Below are positions 1 to 10,311 of a stretch of 64,000 nt of DNA, piece by piece; within the stretch, counting starts at the first letter, position 1, and the number at the start of each line of letters is the position of its first letter. The notes beneath the pieces were generated by a model that worked only from the letters and a program-made list of their open reading frames with translations, did not search any database and was not told where the DNA came from. The position numbers and the translations under genes were made by a program. The DNA is taken from NCBI GenBank assembly GCA_900323505.1, contig OOIN01000001.1, positions 558,001-622,000 of the forward strand, read 5' to 3'. The stretch is from Ustilago trichophora (taxonomy: Eukaryota > Basidiomycota > Ustilaginomycetes > Ustilaginales > Ustilaginaceae).

Positions 1-179
1 CACTCATGCGCGCCAAGTCCTTGACATGATAGTTGGCGTAGCACCACCGCCTACTTCCGTGTGTGTGAGAGAGGGATCAACGCTGAAAAAAGGAAGATGA
101 CGATGTCGTGATGTATGGGAAGGTGAAAAACAGAAAGGCCAAAGTGTGAAGCGGATGAGTTGCCGCATTGTGGGGACGA

Positions 180-180
<1 letters not shown>

Positions 181-211
<31 letters not shown>
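181..211. repeat. GT then GA dinucleotide microsatellite
   Basis: A run of TG units passes directly into a run of GA units, with no coding context. Confidence 0.9.
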
Positions 212-750
212 CTTGCGGTCCAGAACCAAAGTCTTGTTTTCACTTCTTGGCACGCTGGCTTTGGTTGTGTGGGTGGGTAAGTGGGCTTGATTGGGTTGCC
301 GTCCAAAATTGCCGCCATACGGTGTACAGTACGTTATTCGCACAACTTGGTCGGATTTCGATAACGAGAACCCGATCGGAGCTCGCATTTGCTCTTGAAT
401 CCCACTGGTTGGAGGGTCGGTGCGGTGATAGGAAAACTTTGACTCGACAAAGGCAGAGTCAGAGTCAGAGTATGGTTGCGACAACAACGAAAGTGACAGC
501 GACAGAGTCGTAACTTTGTGGGCTTTGCTTGGATGGAAAGCGACCTTCGCACAACTGGAAACCGCTAGACTTGCTCTCAAGGGATTTGTGTGTGACAACA
601 AGCGAAGATGAAGACTGGTTTTCTTTTTATTTTGGTGCAGCTTGGCACCCACAAAGCACTAGACACTGTGATAACGAATCGATGGTCGTAATTTGTGATT
701 GTGGAAAGTGAAAGAGGGGGGGGAAGAATGCTTCATCTGGTTGCCGCTCT

Positions 751-769
751 GTGTGTGTGTGTGTGTGTG
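751..769. repeat. GT dinucleotide microsatellite
   Basis: Uninterrupted GT units in intergenic DNA. Confidence 0.9.
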
Positions 770-1874
770 CACGAGTAAGTGGGACGCCACTTTGCCAAAA
801 AGAAGAGGAAAAAAGAGTTCAGGCACGGCGAATTGGATTCAAAAGCCCCTGAGCTTTTGACCCCACACAATTGCAATGCATACGCCGAATGATACCATAA
901 GATGGATCCAGCATCGTGTATGCATCCACAAGAGCAGCAGCAGCAGCAAGGCGGGTTGAGATATTGGCGGGCAAGCGAGGTGAGGAAATAGAGGTACAAT
1001 CTAGAGTGCGTGTGTCTCGGTTAGGTGCGTGCGTCGAGATGTGCGATAACGAACCAACAAGACTCAGCTGAGTAAATTGGGTTGTGGGATATGAGTCGCG
1101 AAATCAACACCCGTCATCGTATAGCTAATTGTACTCTTGAAAGGAAAAGCGATGCAGCATGGTTGACAGGAAGCTGTCGGGAATGTAGCGCAGGGCGGGA
1201 AGGAGCAAAGCGCGCGGGCGCAGCGATTCGAAATCGAATCAGAAAAGGTTAGAAAGCAGACACCTTTGTTTGGCGAATCTCGATCATGTAGGTGTATGCA
1301 AGAAGCTAGATCGACTTGTGTAAGTGTATGTCTGTACGATTGCCGAGGCAATCAAACGCATCTGAAACGGACAAAGAATGGAAGCCGGCTATTCGACGGC
1401 AGTGAAAGGGGAAGTGATGCTACAATACAATACAAGCCCGCCAGCCAAGAACGAAGCCTGCCCAAAGAGGTGAGATTCAGATCATTTGAAATCGTCGGAC
1501 AATCAAGACCGCAGCTGTGGTTTGCAAAGCATGGCAGAAATCCACGGTCATCGCCTGCATCCCTCACGCATCGCAACATCACTGCTCCTCCAAGGTGCTG
1601 GTATGTACAGTAAGGTAAGCCATCGTACACACTCCGCAGGCTGTACAGTGCCTTAAGAAATGCGAAAGTTCACAACGTCCGATGGAACAAGAACAAGCCT
1701 TTATTTTTAAGGTGCGTCAGCTGCCCGGCTCGCTAAGAGGTGTAGGTGTAATTGTGCGGTGTGCGTAGCTTGGCTGCGACAGTCCATCTGACTGTCAGCT
1801 GTTCTTCGGTTCACATCCAAAAAGGGCCAGACTCAGCTTTTTAGTTTTTTTTCTTCTGCTCTCTCCTCTGCTTT

Positions 1875-1886
1875 CTGTCTCTGTCT

Positions 1887-1933
<47 letters not shown>

Positions 1934-1940
1934 TCTGTCT
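1875..1940. repeat. CTGTCY hexanucleotide tandem repeat
   Basis: Eleven consecutive 6-bp units: two CTGTCT, seven CTGTCC, two CTGTCT. The symmetric layout, variant units outside and identical units inside, suggests recent expansion from the middle. Confidence 0.95.
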
Positions 1941-3469
1941 CTGTTGACTTGGTATCGGTTTGAAATTTCTAAAATAGCACGACTCTAGAAAGTCTTGTTG
2001 AGTGTGCCGAACTGCCTCTTTTCCCCACCTGAATATTGCAGCTTGAGGCCCAGCGAGAGAAGCAGGGTGCAAAAACTCGCTTGGAAGGGCTGGAGAAGCC
2101 TCTTTGGGGGGCGGATGCTCTGCTGCAGTTCAGAGTTCATGCTCGAGTGAGCGTTATTTTCGCATATTGGCACTCTACAGTACGACACTGTGTGTGTGCT
2201 TTTCTCTCGGATCGTCGTGCGAATTCAGCCCTCGTTTGCCTTTTGGTCTGCCTTGTATTTCATGTAAAGGCTTTCTGCTCTAGCAGATCGCTTCTCTGCA
2301 ATATTCCTAGAGGCAGAGAGTCTGTTCTGTATTGACTGTACTTCTCTGACTGCGCCTTGCAAAAACCGGCTAGCCTATCCGTTAGTCACACACACACACA
2401 GTTTAGTCGGCTTTTTTCCCTTTTTTTCGCAGCGGGCATTGGTCGAGCACTGCCGCGTGAACCCGACAGACCGACCAAACGCCTAGGCCTGACTCTCTTG
2501 CTCTCTGACTCTTTTGCTGTCTGACTCCTGCTCCCTCTCTCTCTCTTGACTGCACCCTCTTGCATCAATTCGATCCGACACACAAACTTTCCTCATCTTC
2601 CTCCTACTGCTCCTCCTCACACTCCTCCTCCTCCACCACCACCACCACCTATACCGACACCATCATATCGTCTCGAATTTCTTCTCCCCTCTTGTTCCTC
2701 CCTTCCGACCCCCTTATCTCCACCATCCTTTCTGCCGACCACCTCTCTGACGTGCAGACTCATTTCAATATATCCGACCTCCGCAATACGCACCACACAC
2801 GCACACGGATCCTCACCGCCTCCAATTAATTTCTCTGCATCTTTGTCTGCATCGCATCGGCGCGGGCTTCACCCACATAGCACGCCGCTACTTCTGCTCC
2901 AACCGCACTTCGAGCGCCGCCGCTCTTCATTGCACCCTTTCAGCCTACGTCGCCTGTCACAGACTTTAGTCGTCGTCGGCTTCTGCGCACCCTGTCACAG
3001 TTTCGTGCAATACCGACAAGACAAGCTTTTCTGATCTGAAATCTCGTCTCTTTGGCTAAAACACACCAAAAAAAGAGAATCGTCAATTTCTCCTTGGGTT
3101 TCTTCATTCACCGCTCCCTGCTCATGCAAAGTTTGTAGCCCTTGGCAACGCTTAAAGTTGCTTGCTAGTGTCAACCAGAGGCCACCCCATCCTTGTCCAG
3201 CTTTTGACTCGCATTCATCATCCAATCTGCCTCACGTTCAGCCTTCCATATCAGCGTGCACGATCGCTTTGCTACTGCTCAGGTCAAGTGCGATTCACAT
3301 TCTGCAACTGCTGGCGCTCGTCGTACTCTGCTCGGATCTCGTCCCTGCAAGTGTGTTCGACGTCCGTGACCTTGTCCAAAGAGTCTCGAGCTTTGGTTGA
3401 CGCTCCCATTGCTTAGTTGCGACACTCCTCTCTTGTGACCATTCTCGGAAGCCTCTCATCCGCTAGTCA

Positions 3470-6400
3470 ATGTCGCTGCACAGCTATCCTCCAACCAAGG
3501 ACGACACCACCATTCCTCACACTCAGCTTCCCAGCATGGCTCAACAGTCCATCCCACCCGCTTACGGCTCGGCACCCGCCCCTGGCAACCCTCTCTACGT
3601 CAACACGCCAAGAGCTATGAAGGAGTACGATCTTGCCGGTTCTGCACTCCCGCCCGCGCCTCCTGGCGCACCTTGGGACTCTGCCTCATCCGACCCTTAC
3701 GCCCACCGTCACGCCGGATTCCAGCACCAAAGACCCATGCCATATCCACCTTTCGAGTCGCGTCATCCCGCCGACGCCGAATCGCTCCGGGCGCCCTCTG
3801 TCCACCATCATCACCACGGTCCACAGCATCCACACTTGCACCATCACCCTTACAATGCCCCTCATGCCGGTCCCATGTACGCCTCGTCTTCACGACAAGC
3901 CGACATGCATCACAGGCATGTCTCTAGAGCTGCCTGTCTCTCCTGCCGCTCCGCCAAGCGCAAGTGTGATGGAGTCAAGCCGGTCTGTGGTCCTTGTGCC
4001 CTCAGGGGTGTCAAAGATGGCTACCCGCAAGATGATGGCGGATGTGTCTACGTTGCCAGCAAGCGTGGAGGTCCTCGCTTCAAAGGTGTAAAGGGCGCCG
4101 AGGCAACAAAGCGCAAGCTCGATGAGCGCGAAAAGGGTGGCAAGGTCAAGGGGGGCAGAGGCTCGGATCAACATAGCCATGATGAACCGCATTCCCAATC
4201 GCCCGACGACCACACATCTCATCATCATTCCTCTACAGCCACCACTCCGCTCGACGCCACCAACCTACATGCCCATCCTTCCTTCTCTGGGTCTAGCAGT
4301 GCATCATTGCATCTGGCAAACCTCGATCTCTCCCGGGGGGGCCCGGACATGCTCGGATCCACCGTCGTCGCTGCCGATGGCCTTCCACTTCTGGAAGAGT
4401 CCTCGGATGCGTTCTCCTTTGATCGCGAAAGGAATGCACTCACGCCTCGCAGCCTCTTCCGCCCTGATGCAACCGTCGGTGGTGGCCTCTTTGACGATCT
4501 TTCCGCCACCAACTTTGAGCTTCTCCAAAAGCTGTCGGCCAACCAGGCTTCCGTAGGCCTCTCTCTCGCCAACTTCTACCACAAGCTCGAAGACCTTCCT
4601 AAAGCCGGCGTTCTCGCTCCCCTAGCCATGGCCGAGGTGGATGAGTTTGGAAGCATTGAGGTCGACATGCCTCAGGCTCTCCTCGAGATCGAGACGGCCA
4701 ACAAGTCAAGTGCCGCCGTCAACTCGGAGCAGCAGGCACGTGCCCTGCTTCAGGACTTTTACGAGCTCGTCTACCCTGCCTGCCCAGTCATGCTGCCGTC
4801 GGGCCACCTCTCGTCTTTGGCCTTCCACCTGTCTGAGGATGAATCTTCGGCGCTACTGGCAGCAACGTCGGCCTGCGTTGCCCTGCAACTCCCTCAGACC
4901 GAAGCCAAACGCATTGTCAAAGGCAGTCTGCTCTTCCACGATCCCGACGACCACGAGACCAAGGCCGAACTCTTGGATCTCGAGCACGCTTCCCGCGAAG
5001 AGATCGCCGCTTACCACGCCAAGTCGGCTGAGAAGCTGCTCCTCAAGAAGGTGGCCTTGTTGGCGCGTGCTTCCTCATTCCCAACCGAGGCGGCGAAAGC
5101 GATCGAAGCAACCAAATTCATGCCCAATAGCCGTGGCCCTGCAGGCAGCGACCTTGAACTGGTTAGGATCAAGCTTGTCGCGACCCATACGCTTCTAGCC
5201 CACTACCACTACGGAACCTCCAACAGCCGCCGCGCCTTCCACCATGCGACACAGGCTTGGAACCATGCCCAGGCGCTCAACCTCGACTCGGGCGAGGGTG
5301 TCTCGTCGGCTCCATCCTGGTTCAGCCACGAACAAAAGTGCGAGTGGGCACGACGAGCATACTGGACCTGCTATGCGGCTGCCACTGTCATGTCGTGCAC
5401 TGGTGGCTTCAAGCCGTTATCGGTCACGCGAGACATGCCTTCGGACCTGGGTCTGCTTCCCAACCTTCGAGGCGATAGATCCAGCTGGAAGGTGTTGGTA
5501 CGCGGCGCTCAGTTTGTGTCAAGATCGTACGTGAGCCTGTACGACCTAGACTCGTACAAGAACCGACCGGAGAACAAGATGGACAACCCTGCCAACCAGC
5601 CCCGCGACAAGCGACGAAGATGGGAGATGATCTTTGAGCGCATGCAAAAGGTGGACGCCGACGTGATGCAGTATGCTCGCTCCGACCCGGCTTGGAGCGA
5701 CGAGAGCTGCTTTGCATCCACCGTCAGCGTTGGCCTTTCGAGACAGACGATGCAGTTTGAGGAGGAGAACGAGATCCGTCTCAGTCGCAGTCTGCGTGTT
5801 GCGGGCAAGCTGATGACGAGCGGTGCGCTTATCATCCTTCACCGTGCCCAAGCTTTCGCGAACGCACGCATCTTTGTCGCCCCGACATGCGGCATTCCGG
5901 GCGCGTGCGAGGACAACAGCGACACGGCATCCGATGTTGGAAGTCGCAGGGGAGGACCTGATCGCTTGTGGCATCGCGAGGCGGAAGGGCTTCCGCCCTC
6001 CGGCAAAGCAGCGCAGAGCGACGAGCTCAGCCCCAACGTCGACAACGCCGCCAAAGCCAACCCCAGCACTAGCCGATCGGTGCGATCACGCAGTGCCAGC
6101 AGCATGAGCAGCAGTGGCGCCGGCAGCGTTTCTAAGAGCCTGGTCAGCTCGTCGTCCTCGTCGATGGGTCTTGGCCAGATCACGTTTACATCATGTGGAA
6201 TCCCGGCCAGATTCAACGGAGGACCTTTCGAGCCGTCCGAATCACTCGACCGATGTCGATACGCCGCCGGTGTCATGTACGCTCAATTGGCCCACATCAA
6301 CACGAGCACCTTCCGCCATGGCCGCAGAGAATCTATGGCCGAACTTCCAATCGAAGCCACGCATGGGCGCGAGAATCGCGAGCAGTGGTCCGCGCCTTCG

Positions 6401-6787
6401 CTTCCGCCCTTCTCCGCCTGCTCTCTCGTCCTGGCCGCCTATGTATTGCTCATGGAAACGCTGCACGCCCAAATTGCCGCTGGCCTCGAAGACGATCTCG
6501 ACTTTTTCAGTACCGACGCACTCGACGAAAACGACGAAAGCCTCTACCAGCTCTCTCCGATCTTGCAGCCCGATCCACACCGAACGGCCCACATCCCACA
6601 GCTCGCAGGCAGACAAGCTTACATGTTGGCCATCAAGCTTCGCTCTTGCATCCTTCAGATCGAGTCGGCACTGGAAAAGTTCAGTCGGGCATGGGAGATC
6701 GCCAAAGGCTATGCACAGGAGGTCAAACTGCTACTCGAGGTCAATCAGTCTTTGTTCACCGGAAGTGTGGCCCAGATCAAATCGTAG
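3470..6787 (+). CDS. Zn(II)2Cys6 zinc-cluster transcription factor
   Basis: Single-exon gene of 1105 residues, probably a nuclear DNA-binding regulator. A Zn2Cys6 binuclear cluster is visible with cysteines at about 156, 159, 166, 173, 176 and 192 (ACLSCRSAKRKCDGVK and after). The last gap is 15 residues, longer than the usual 6-8. It is preceded by a Pro/His-rich region with a His tract near 112-127. The centre (about 400-720) resembles the fungal middle homology region, for example the segment CEWARRAYWTCYAAATVMS followed by a DMPSDLG stretch. A Ser-rich disordered segment lies near 850-900. The first ATG is used; a second in-frame Met 22 codons later is an alternative start. The target pathway cannot be read from sequence. 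A transposon lies 134 bp beyond the stop. Confidence 0.9.
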   Translation: MSLHSYPPTKDDTTIPHTQLPSMAQQSIPPAYGSAPAPGNPLYVNTPRAMKEYDLAGSALPPAPPGAPWDSASSDPYAHRHAGFQHQRPMPYPPFESRHPADAESLRAPSVHHHHHGPQHPHLHHHPYNAPHAGPMYASSSRQADMHHRHVSRAACLSCRSAKRKCDGVKPVCGPCALRGVKDGYPQDDGGCVYVASKRGGPRFKGVKGAEATKRKLDEREKGGKVKGGRGSDQHSHDEPHSQSPDDHTSHHHSSTATTPLDATNLHAHPSFSGSSSASLHLANLDLSRGGPDMLGSTVVAADGLPLLEESSDAFSFDRERNALTPRSLFRPDATVGGGLFDDLSATNFELLQKLSANQASVGLSLANFYHKLEDLPKAGVLAPLAMAEVDEFGSIEVDMPQALLEIETANKSSAAVNSEQQARALLQDFYELVYPACPVMLPSGHLSSLAFHLSEDESSALLAATSACVALQLPQTEAKRIVKGSLLFHDPDDHETKAELLDLEHASREEIAAYHAKSAEKLLLKKVALLARASSFPTEAAKAIEATKFMPNSRGPAGSDLELVRIKLVATHTLLAHYHYGTSNSRRAFHHATQAWNHAQALNLDSGEGVSSAPSWFSHEQKCEWARRAYWTCYAAATVMSCTGGFKPLSVTRDMPSDLGLLPNLRGDRSSWKVLVRGAQFVSRSYVSLYDLDSYKNRPENKMDNPANQPRDKRRRWEMIFERMQKVDADVMQYARSDPAWSDESCFASTVSVGLSRQTMQFEEENEIRLSRSLRVAGKLMTSGALIILHRAQAFANARIFVAPTCGIPGACEDNSDTASDVGSRRGGPDRLWHREAEGLPPSGKAAQSDELSPNVDNAAKANPSTSRSVRSRSASSMSSSGAGSVSKSLVSSSSSSMGLGQITFTSCGIPARFNGGPFEPSESLDRCRYAAGVMYAQLAHINTSTFRHGRRESMAELPIEATHGRENREQWSAPSLPPFSACSLVLAAYVLLMETLHAQIAAGLEDDLDFFSTDALDENDESLYQLSPILQPDPHRTAHIPQLAGRQAYMLAIKLRSCILQIESALEKFSRAWEIAKGYAQEVKLLLEVNQSLFTGSVAQIKS

Positions 6788-6919
6788 CCTCTCTGCAAAA
6801 GGCTCTTCGGATCTCTTTTTTTTCTCTTTTTTTCTTCGTCTTCTTTCTTTCGGATCTCCTTTTTCAATTGTACACTGATACCTCCCGTTCTCTCGCGCAC
6901 GTCACACACACATACCATG

Positions 6920-6921
6920 TA
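6920..6921. repeat. Left TA target-site duplication
   Basis: TA directly outside the left inverted repeat, matched by TA at 9156-9157. Confidence 0.75.
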
Positions 6922-6963
6922 ACGTAATTACAGTAGTACCGACGCGGATGTAGTACCGACGCG
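6922..6963 (+). repeat. Left terminal inverted repeat of the transposon
   Basis: Its 42 bases are the exact reverse complement of 9114-9155. Inside it the 14-mer GTAGTACCGACGCG occurs twice in tandem (6933-6946 and 6950-6963) separated by GAT, a layout expected of paired transposase binding sites. Confidence 0.95.
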
Positions 6964-7150
6964 CTGAGTCATTTCCGAGTCCCACCGAATCTGATGTCAG
7001 TACCCCCGTATGATCGCGTCTGTGTTTGTCCGAACCTTGCATGAGACCCACCATCCGACTTTCCGGAACCCCTCATCATCATCGCATACACCATCAATAC
7101 AACTCAATTCCACAATATAACCTTATTATACTGCTTTACTGGTCACCAGC

Positions 7151-8980
7151 ATGCCGCAACGCCCTTTCTCGAAGCGCTCTGTGGCCTTCCAAGCGGCATC
7201 AGCAGCTGATCGCAACACACGTGAGGTTTGGCTGCAGCAAGCATCTTTGGAGCTCGATAATGGACAGCATGACAGCATCCAACAAGCCGCAGCAGCAAAC
7301 AATGTTCCAGAAGCGAGCTTGCGCCACCGGAGGCAAGGCCGTCAGCCAAAAGTCCGGGCTCAGAACAACCAGCAACGCCTGACTCCAACCGAAGAGTTGG
7401 GTTTGCTTGAGTTCATCCGGCGTCATGCCTGCAGCGGCTTTGCCCTGACACTGGCGCTTCTCCGTGAGCATGCAAACAATGTCATCCATTCCAATCCTGC
7501 TCGTCGCCAAGCCCCAGACGTCACGCACACGTGGCTGCAGGTGTTCCTGCTTCGGCACCCGACAATTTGGTCCCATTGGTCTTGGTGCCTGGACAATGCC
7601 CGGCTTTCCAGAGCTACTGAGACTGTAATACAACAATGGTTCAATTGTTTGGCTGAGATCATGCGTGAGTATAATGTAGCATCCACAAACGTTTACAATA
7701 TGGATGAAACAGGGTTCATGTTTGGTCAGGCCGGAAGCGAGCGGATCATTGTGCCTTCCGGCGAGCCGGCAGCTCGGTACAAGGCACAGCCAGGAACACG
7801 TGAGTCGGCAACTATAATCAAGTGCATCGGAAGCGGCGGTCAGGTACTATCGCCGCTTATCATCACCAAAGGCCGGGTCCACACAGTTGGAGAGCAGTGG
7901 CGAATGGAAGGTGTACCGGGTTCCTGGAGGTTTGCCAAGACCGACAATGGCTGGACATCACATGCACTCGGCCTCGAATGGCTCGAAACCATCTTCGAGC
8001 CAGAGACAAGGCCGTCGACGCCATCAACTTGGCGCTTGCTCATCATCGACGGCCACAAGTCTCACACCAGCGAGCCGTTCCTCGACCTTTGCTGGAACAG
8101 GAACATCATTCCGTTCCTGCTTCCAGCTCATGCAACCCACGTAATGCAACCCCTGGATGTGTCAATCTTTGGCCCACTCTTGGCTTCCGTCAAGCGTTTG
8201 ATCTCGGACACCGCGACCCACGTGAGCGACGTTGACAAGCCGATGTTTGTAACAATGTACGCCCAGGCACGAGAGAAGGTTCTGACGCAGGCACAAGCCC
8301 GGAAGGCCTTCTCCGACAGCGGAATCACACTAAACCCGAGTGCGAATAAGGTTCTTGACCGACTACCTGGGTCAGGAACGCAGCAACACCGGCAGCCGCT
8401 GCAGGAACGTGCCGTACCGGATTCACGGACTGTTTTCGAAACCATGGTTGCTGTACTAGGTCAAGAACAGGACCCACGTGAAGCCCGAAAGCTCGGTAAC
8501 TCAATCTCACAAGCACATGCACGGACGGAAACAGCACTTGCAGCTTCTCGGGTTGAGGTTGACCTCTTGCAATTGGAGCTGGAGCGAAGGAACAAAACGT
8601 CGATGAGGAGGGGCAAGAAGAGGAAGGATGGAGACCAAAGGGTGCTATCACGGACAAAGATGATCACAAGAGAGGAAGCAGAGCAAAACTTAGTTGGAAA
8701 GGGAGCATACAAGGGTAGGAACACTGGAGGGAAGGAGCGAGAGGAGGAGGTGGTGGAGGAGGCCGAGGCCGAGGCAGTCTCTGGTGGCGACGAAGCTGTT
8801 CCTGATGGTGACGAAGGGCTCTCGGCATCACCAAGCATCTCTGCTACACCTGCACAGCCAAATATCACCAACAATATCGATCCTGAACTGTCTCTCGACG
8901 CCATCAATGACAATGACCTTGGTGGCTTCGGTTTCTTTGATATCATGCCAGTAGCAAGCTCATCACGCGTCCAACTTTGA
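7151..8980 (+). CDS. pogo/Fot1-like DDE transposase
   Basis: A 609-residue intact transposase that would excise and reinsert the surrounding element. Residues about 42-62 look like a psq-type helix-turn-helix and about 76-145 like a CENP-B-type DNA-binding segment. The DDE catalytic domain is clear: Asp185 in YNMDETGF, Asp300 in LLIIDGHKSH and Asp336 in HVMQPLDVSIF, with 35 residues between the last two (DD35D). HVMQPLD is a hallmark of the pogo/Fot1 DDE_1 family. The C-terminal tail is basic then acidic (KRGKKRKDG-like, later Glu-rich) and is probably disordered. No stop or frameshift interrupts it. It is the only gene between the element's inverted repeats. Confidence 0.93.
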   Translation: MPQRPFSKRSVAFQAASAADRNTREVWLQQASLELDNGQHDSIQQAAAANNVPEASLRHRRQGRQPKVRAQNNQQRLTPTEELGLLEFIRRHACSGFALTLALLREHANNVIHSNPARRQAPDVTHTWLQVFLLRHPTIWSHWSWCLDNARLSRATETVIQQWFNCLAEIMREYNVASTNVYNMDETGFMFGQAGSERIIVPSGEPAARYKAQPGTRESATIIKCIGSGGQVLSPLIITKGRVHTVGEQWRMEGVPGSWRFAKTDNGWTSHALGLEWLETIFEPETRPSTPSTWRLLIIDGHKSHTSEPFLDLCWNRNIIPFLLPAHATHVMQPLDVSIFGPLLASVKRLISDTATHVSDVDKPMFVTMYAQAREKVLTQAQARKAFSDSGITLNPSANKVLDRLPGSGTQQHRQPLQERAVPDSRTVFETMVAVLGQEQDPREARKLGNSISQAHARTETALAASRVEVDLLQLELERRNKTSMRRGKKRKDGDQRVLSRTKMITREEAEQNLVGKGAYKGRNTGGKEREEEVVEEAEAEAVSGGDEAVPDGDEGLSASPSISATPAQPNITNNIDPELSLDAINDNDLGGFGFFDIMPVASSSRVQL

Positions 8981-9113
8981 TTCTGTTTAGCTCGACATGT
9001 ATCATAGCATCTCAGGAACACACCATTGAAGTTTGACTCGGATTGATTCACAGACTGCTGAGATCACAATCACGCCGAGTACTACCATCAGACTGAAAAT
9101 TAAGCTCGGCGAA

Positions 9114-9155
9114 CGCGTCGGTACTACATCCGCGTCGGTACTACTGTAATTACGT
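9114..9155 (-). repeat. Right terminal inverted repeat of the transposon
   Basis: Exact inverted copy of 6922-6963, including the doubled 14-mer; followed by TA at 9156-9157. Confidence 0.95.
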
Positions 9156-9594
9156 TATCCCACACGTCACATTTGTCACACCACTTTTGGGCTTTTCACT
9201 GTTTCTTGACTTGACTTTTGTGTGGGGTTGTGCTGTGCTGGATGCCAGATGTATTTGTGTTTGTGTTTGTGTTTGTGCAATCCTGAACAGACAGCTCATC
9301 GCCATGGAAGGCTGCAAATTGTTGCCGAAACGAAAAGCTTCGTATTAAAGAAGGAAAGAAAGAGGAATACAAGATTAAGAAGACGACTCAAGGACAAAGT
9401 GTGTGTGTGTGTGTGTGGTATCATTGGGAAACAAAAGATGAAAAGCAAAGACCCTTTGTGGATGTTCGAACATCGAAAACCTAGTGTGGAAGCGTTTTAA
9501 CATCTGGTCGATCTAGGGAAAGACGAGTTGGTGGACGCCTCTTGTTGGGATTTTTGGTGTTCGGTTGGCGAGATCAAGAAAGAAAAACCCGCGC
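9156..9594. other. Intergenic, 3' side of the acetate transporter gene
   Basis: No gene seen. It contains GTTTGT-type repeats near 9250-9275 and a GT run near 9397-9417, and presumably the 3' untranslated region of the minus-strand transporter. Confidence 0.5.
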
Positions 9595-10311
9595 TTAGTC
9601 GCGACGGCTAAGCTCGATAACGGGCAAGGTAAAGTAGCTAGTGTCTGGGGTGAGAAGACCGGCAGCACCGACGTACCAGGCGATGGCGGCGGTGAGAATG
9701 CCGAAAGCGCCACCAGCGGTTTGAACCGCTGCCTTTCCGGTAAATTCTGCGATGAAGAGCAGCAAGAAAGTGATGTCGAGGAAGAAGAACAAGCTGACCA
9801 AACCGACCGAGGATCTGAAGCTGGCGAGAAGCATGATGAAAGTGAAGATGAACCAAGCGGCGAGGTAGATTCCCAAAGCGCTGGCAAGCTGGCTCTCGGG
9901 AACACCGTTCGCGTTGTAGGGACCCTGAACGATTCCGAACCAAGGAATCTGGATGATGGCGTAACTCCACCAGAAGGCACCGTAGGAGGAAAAGGCGGTA
10001 GCACCAAAAGTGTTTCCCGCTGCAAACTCCCACATACCTGCGAGGAACTGGGCCAATCCACCATAGCCGATAGCCAGACCGACTACGACGTTGGGAACGG
10101 TAACGCCGCGTGCCTTGACGTTGAACATGGAGAGGACAAAGGTGGTCGCTGCGAAACCGAAGAGGCCGAGAGGAGCGGGGTTGGCGAATTTACGATGGTA
10201 GACGGGGAAAGCGGGTTGAGACGTGTCCTGGGGATGACCACCGGGGGTGAGGGCACGAATGGGTTGGGCTCCGCCCTGGTAGCCGTTCTCTTGCTGCTTG
10301 ATTTCAGACAT
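9595..10311 (-). CDS. AceTr/GPR1-FUN34-YaaH family acetate transporter
   Basis: A 238-residue membrane protein. The family signature NPAPLGL lies at residues 44-50, just before the first of six hydrophobic segments, matching the yeast Ato/Gpr1 arrangement; the size is normal for the family. By family knowledge it moves acetate or other short monocarboxylates (or ammonium in older descriptions) across the plasma membrane, coupled to protons. The N-terminal ~43 residues are polar and cytosolic. ATG at 10311 (MSEIKQQENG) is chosen over an in-frame extension upstream, which is low-complexity leader. No intron is needed. The transposon lies about 440 bp beyond its 3' end. Confidence 0.93.
   Translation of the reverse strand: MSEIKQQENGYQGGAQPIRALTPGGHPQDTSQPAFPVYHRKFANPAPLGLFGFAATTFVLSMFNVKARGVTVPNVVVGLAIGYGGLAQFLAGMWEFAAGNTFGATAFSSYGAFWWSYAIIQIPWFGIVQGPYNANGVPESQLASALGIYLAAWFIFTFIMLLASFRSSVGLVSLFFFLDITFLLLFIAEFTGKAAVQTAGGAFGILTAAIAWYVGAAGLLTPDTSYFTLPVIELSRRD

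Larger units (their letters stand above)
1..3469. other. Intergenic region and long 5' leader of the zinc-cluster gene
   Basis: No gene is recognised. The stretch holds GT/GA microsatellites near 181-211 and 751-769, a hexanucleotide repeat at 1875-1940, pyrimidine-rich and TCC/CAC-rich DNA at about 2560-2760, and TACAGTA-type motifs at 324-332, 1606-1612 and 2176-2182. Open frames here are low-complexity translations with no family resemblance. The pyrimidine-rich part from about 2.5 kb to 3.4 kb may be promoter and untranslated leader of the regulator that starts at 3470. Confidence 0.5.
6922..9155 (+). mobile_element. Complete pogo/Fot1-like (Tc1/mariner superfamily) DNA transposon
   Basis: A 2234-bp unit bounded by perfect 42-bp terminal inverted repeats (6922-6963 and 9114-9155) and flanked by TA on both sides (6920-6921 and 9156-9157), the expected target duplication for this superfamily. 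It encloses one uninterrupted transposase gene. Identical repeats and an open reading frame imply a recent, possibly still mobile insertion. If the ends are instead the internal CAGTAGTACC...ACTG boundaries (6931/9146), the flanks are also TA, so the exact end is ambiguous by 9 bp per side. Confidence 0.93.
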
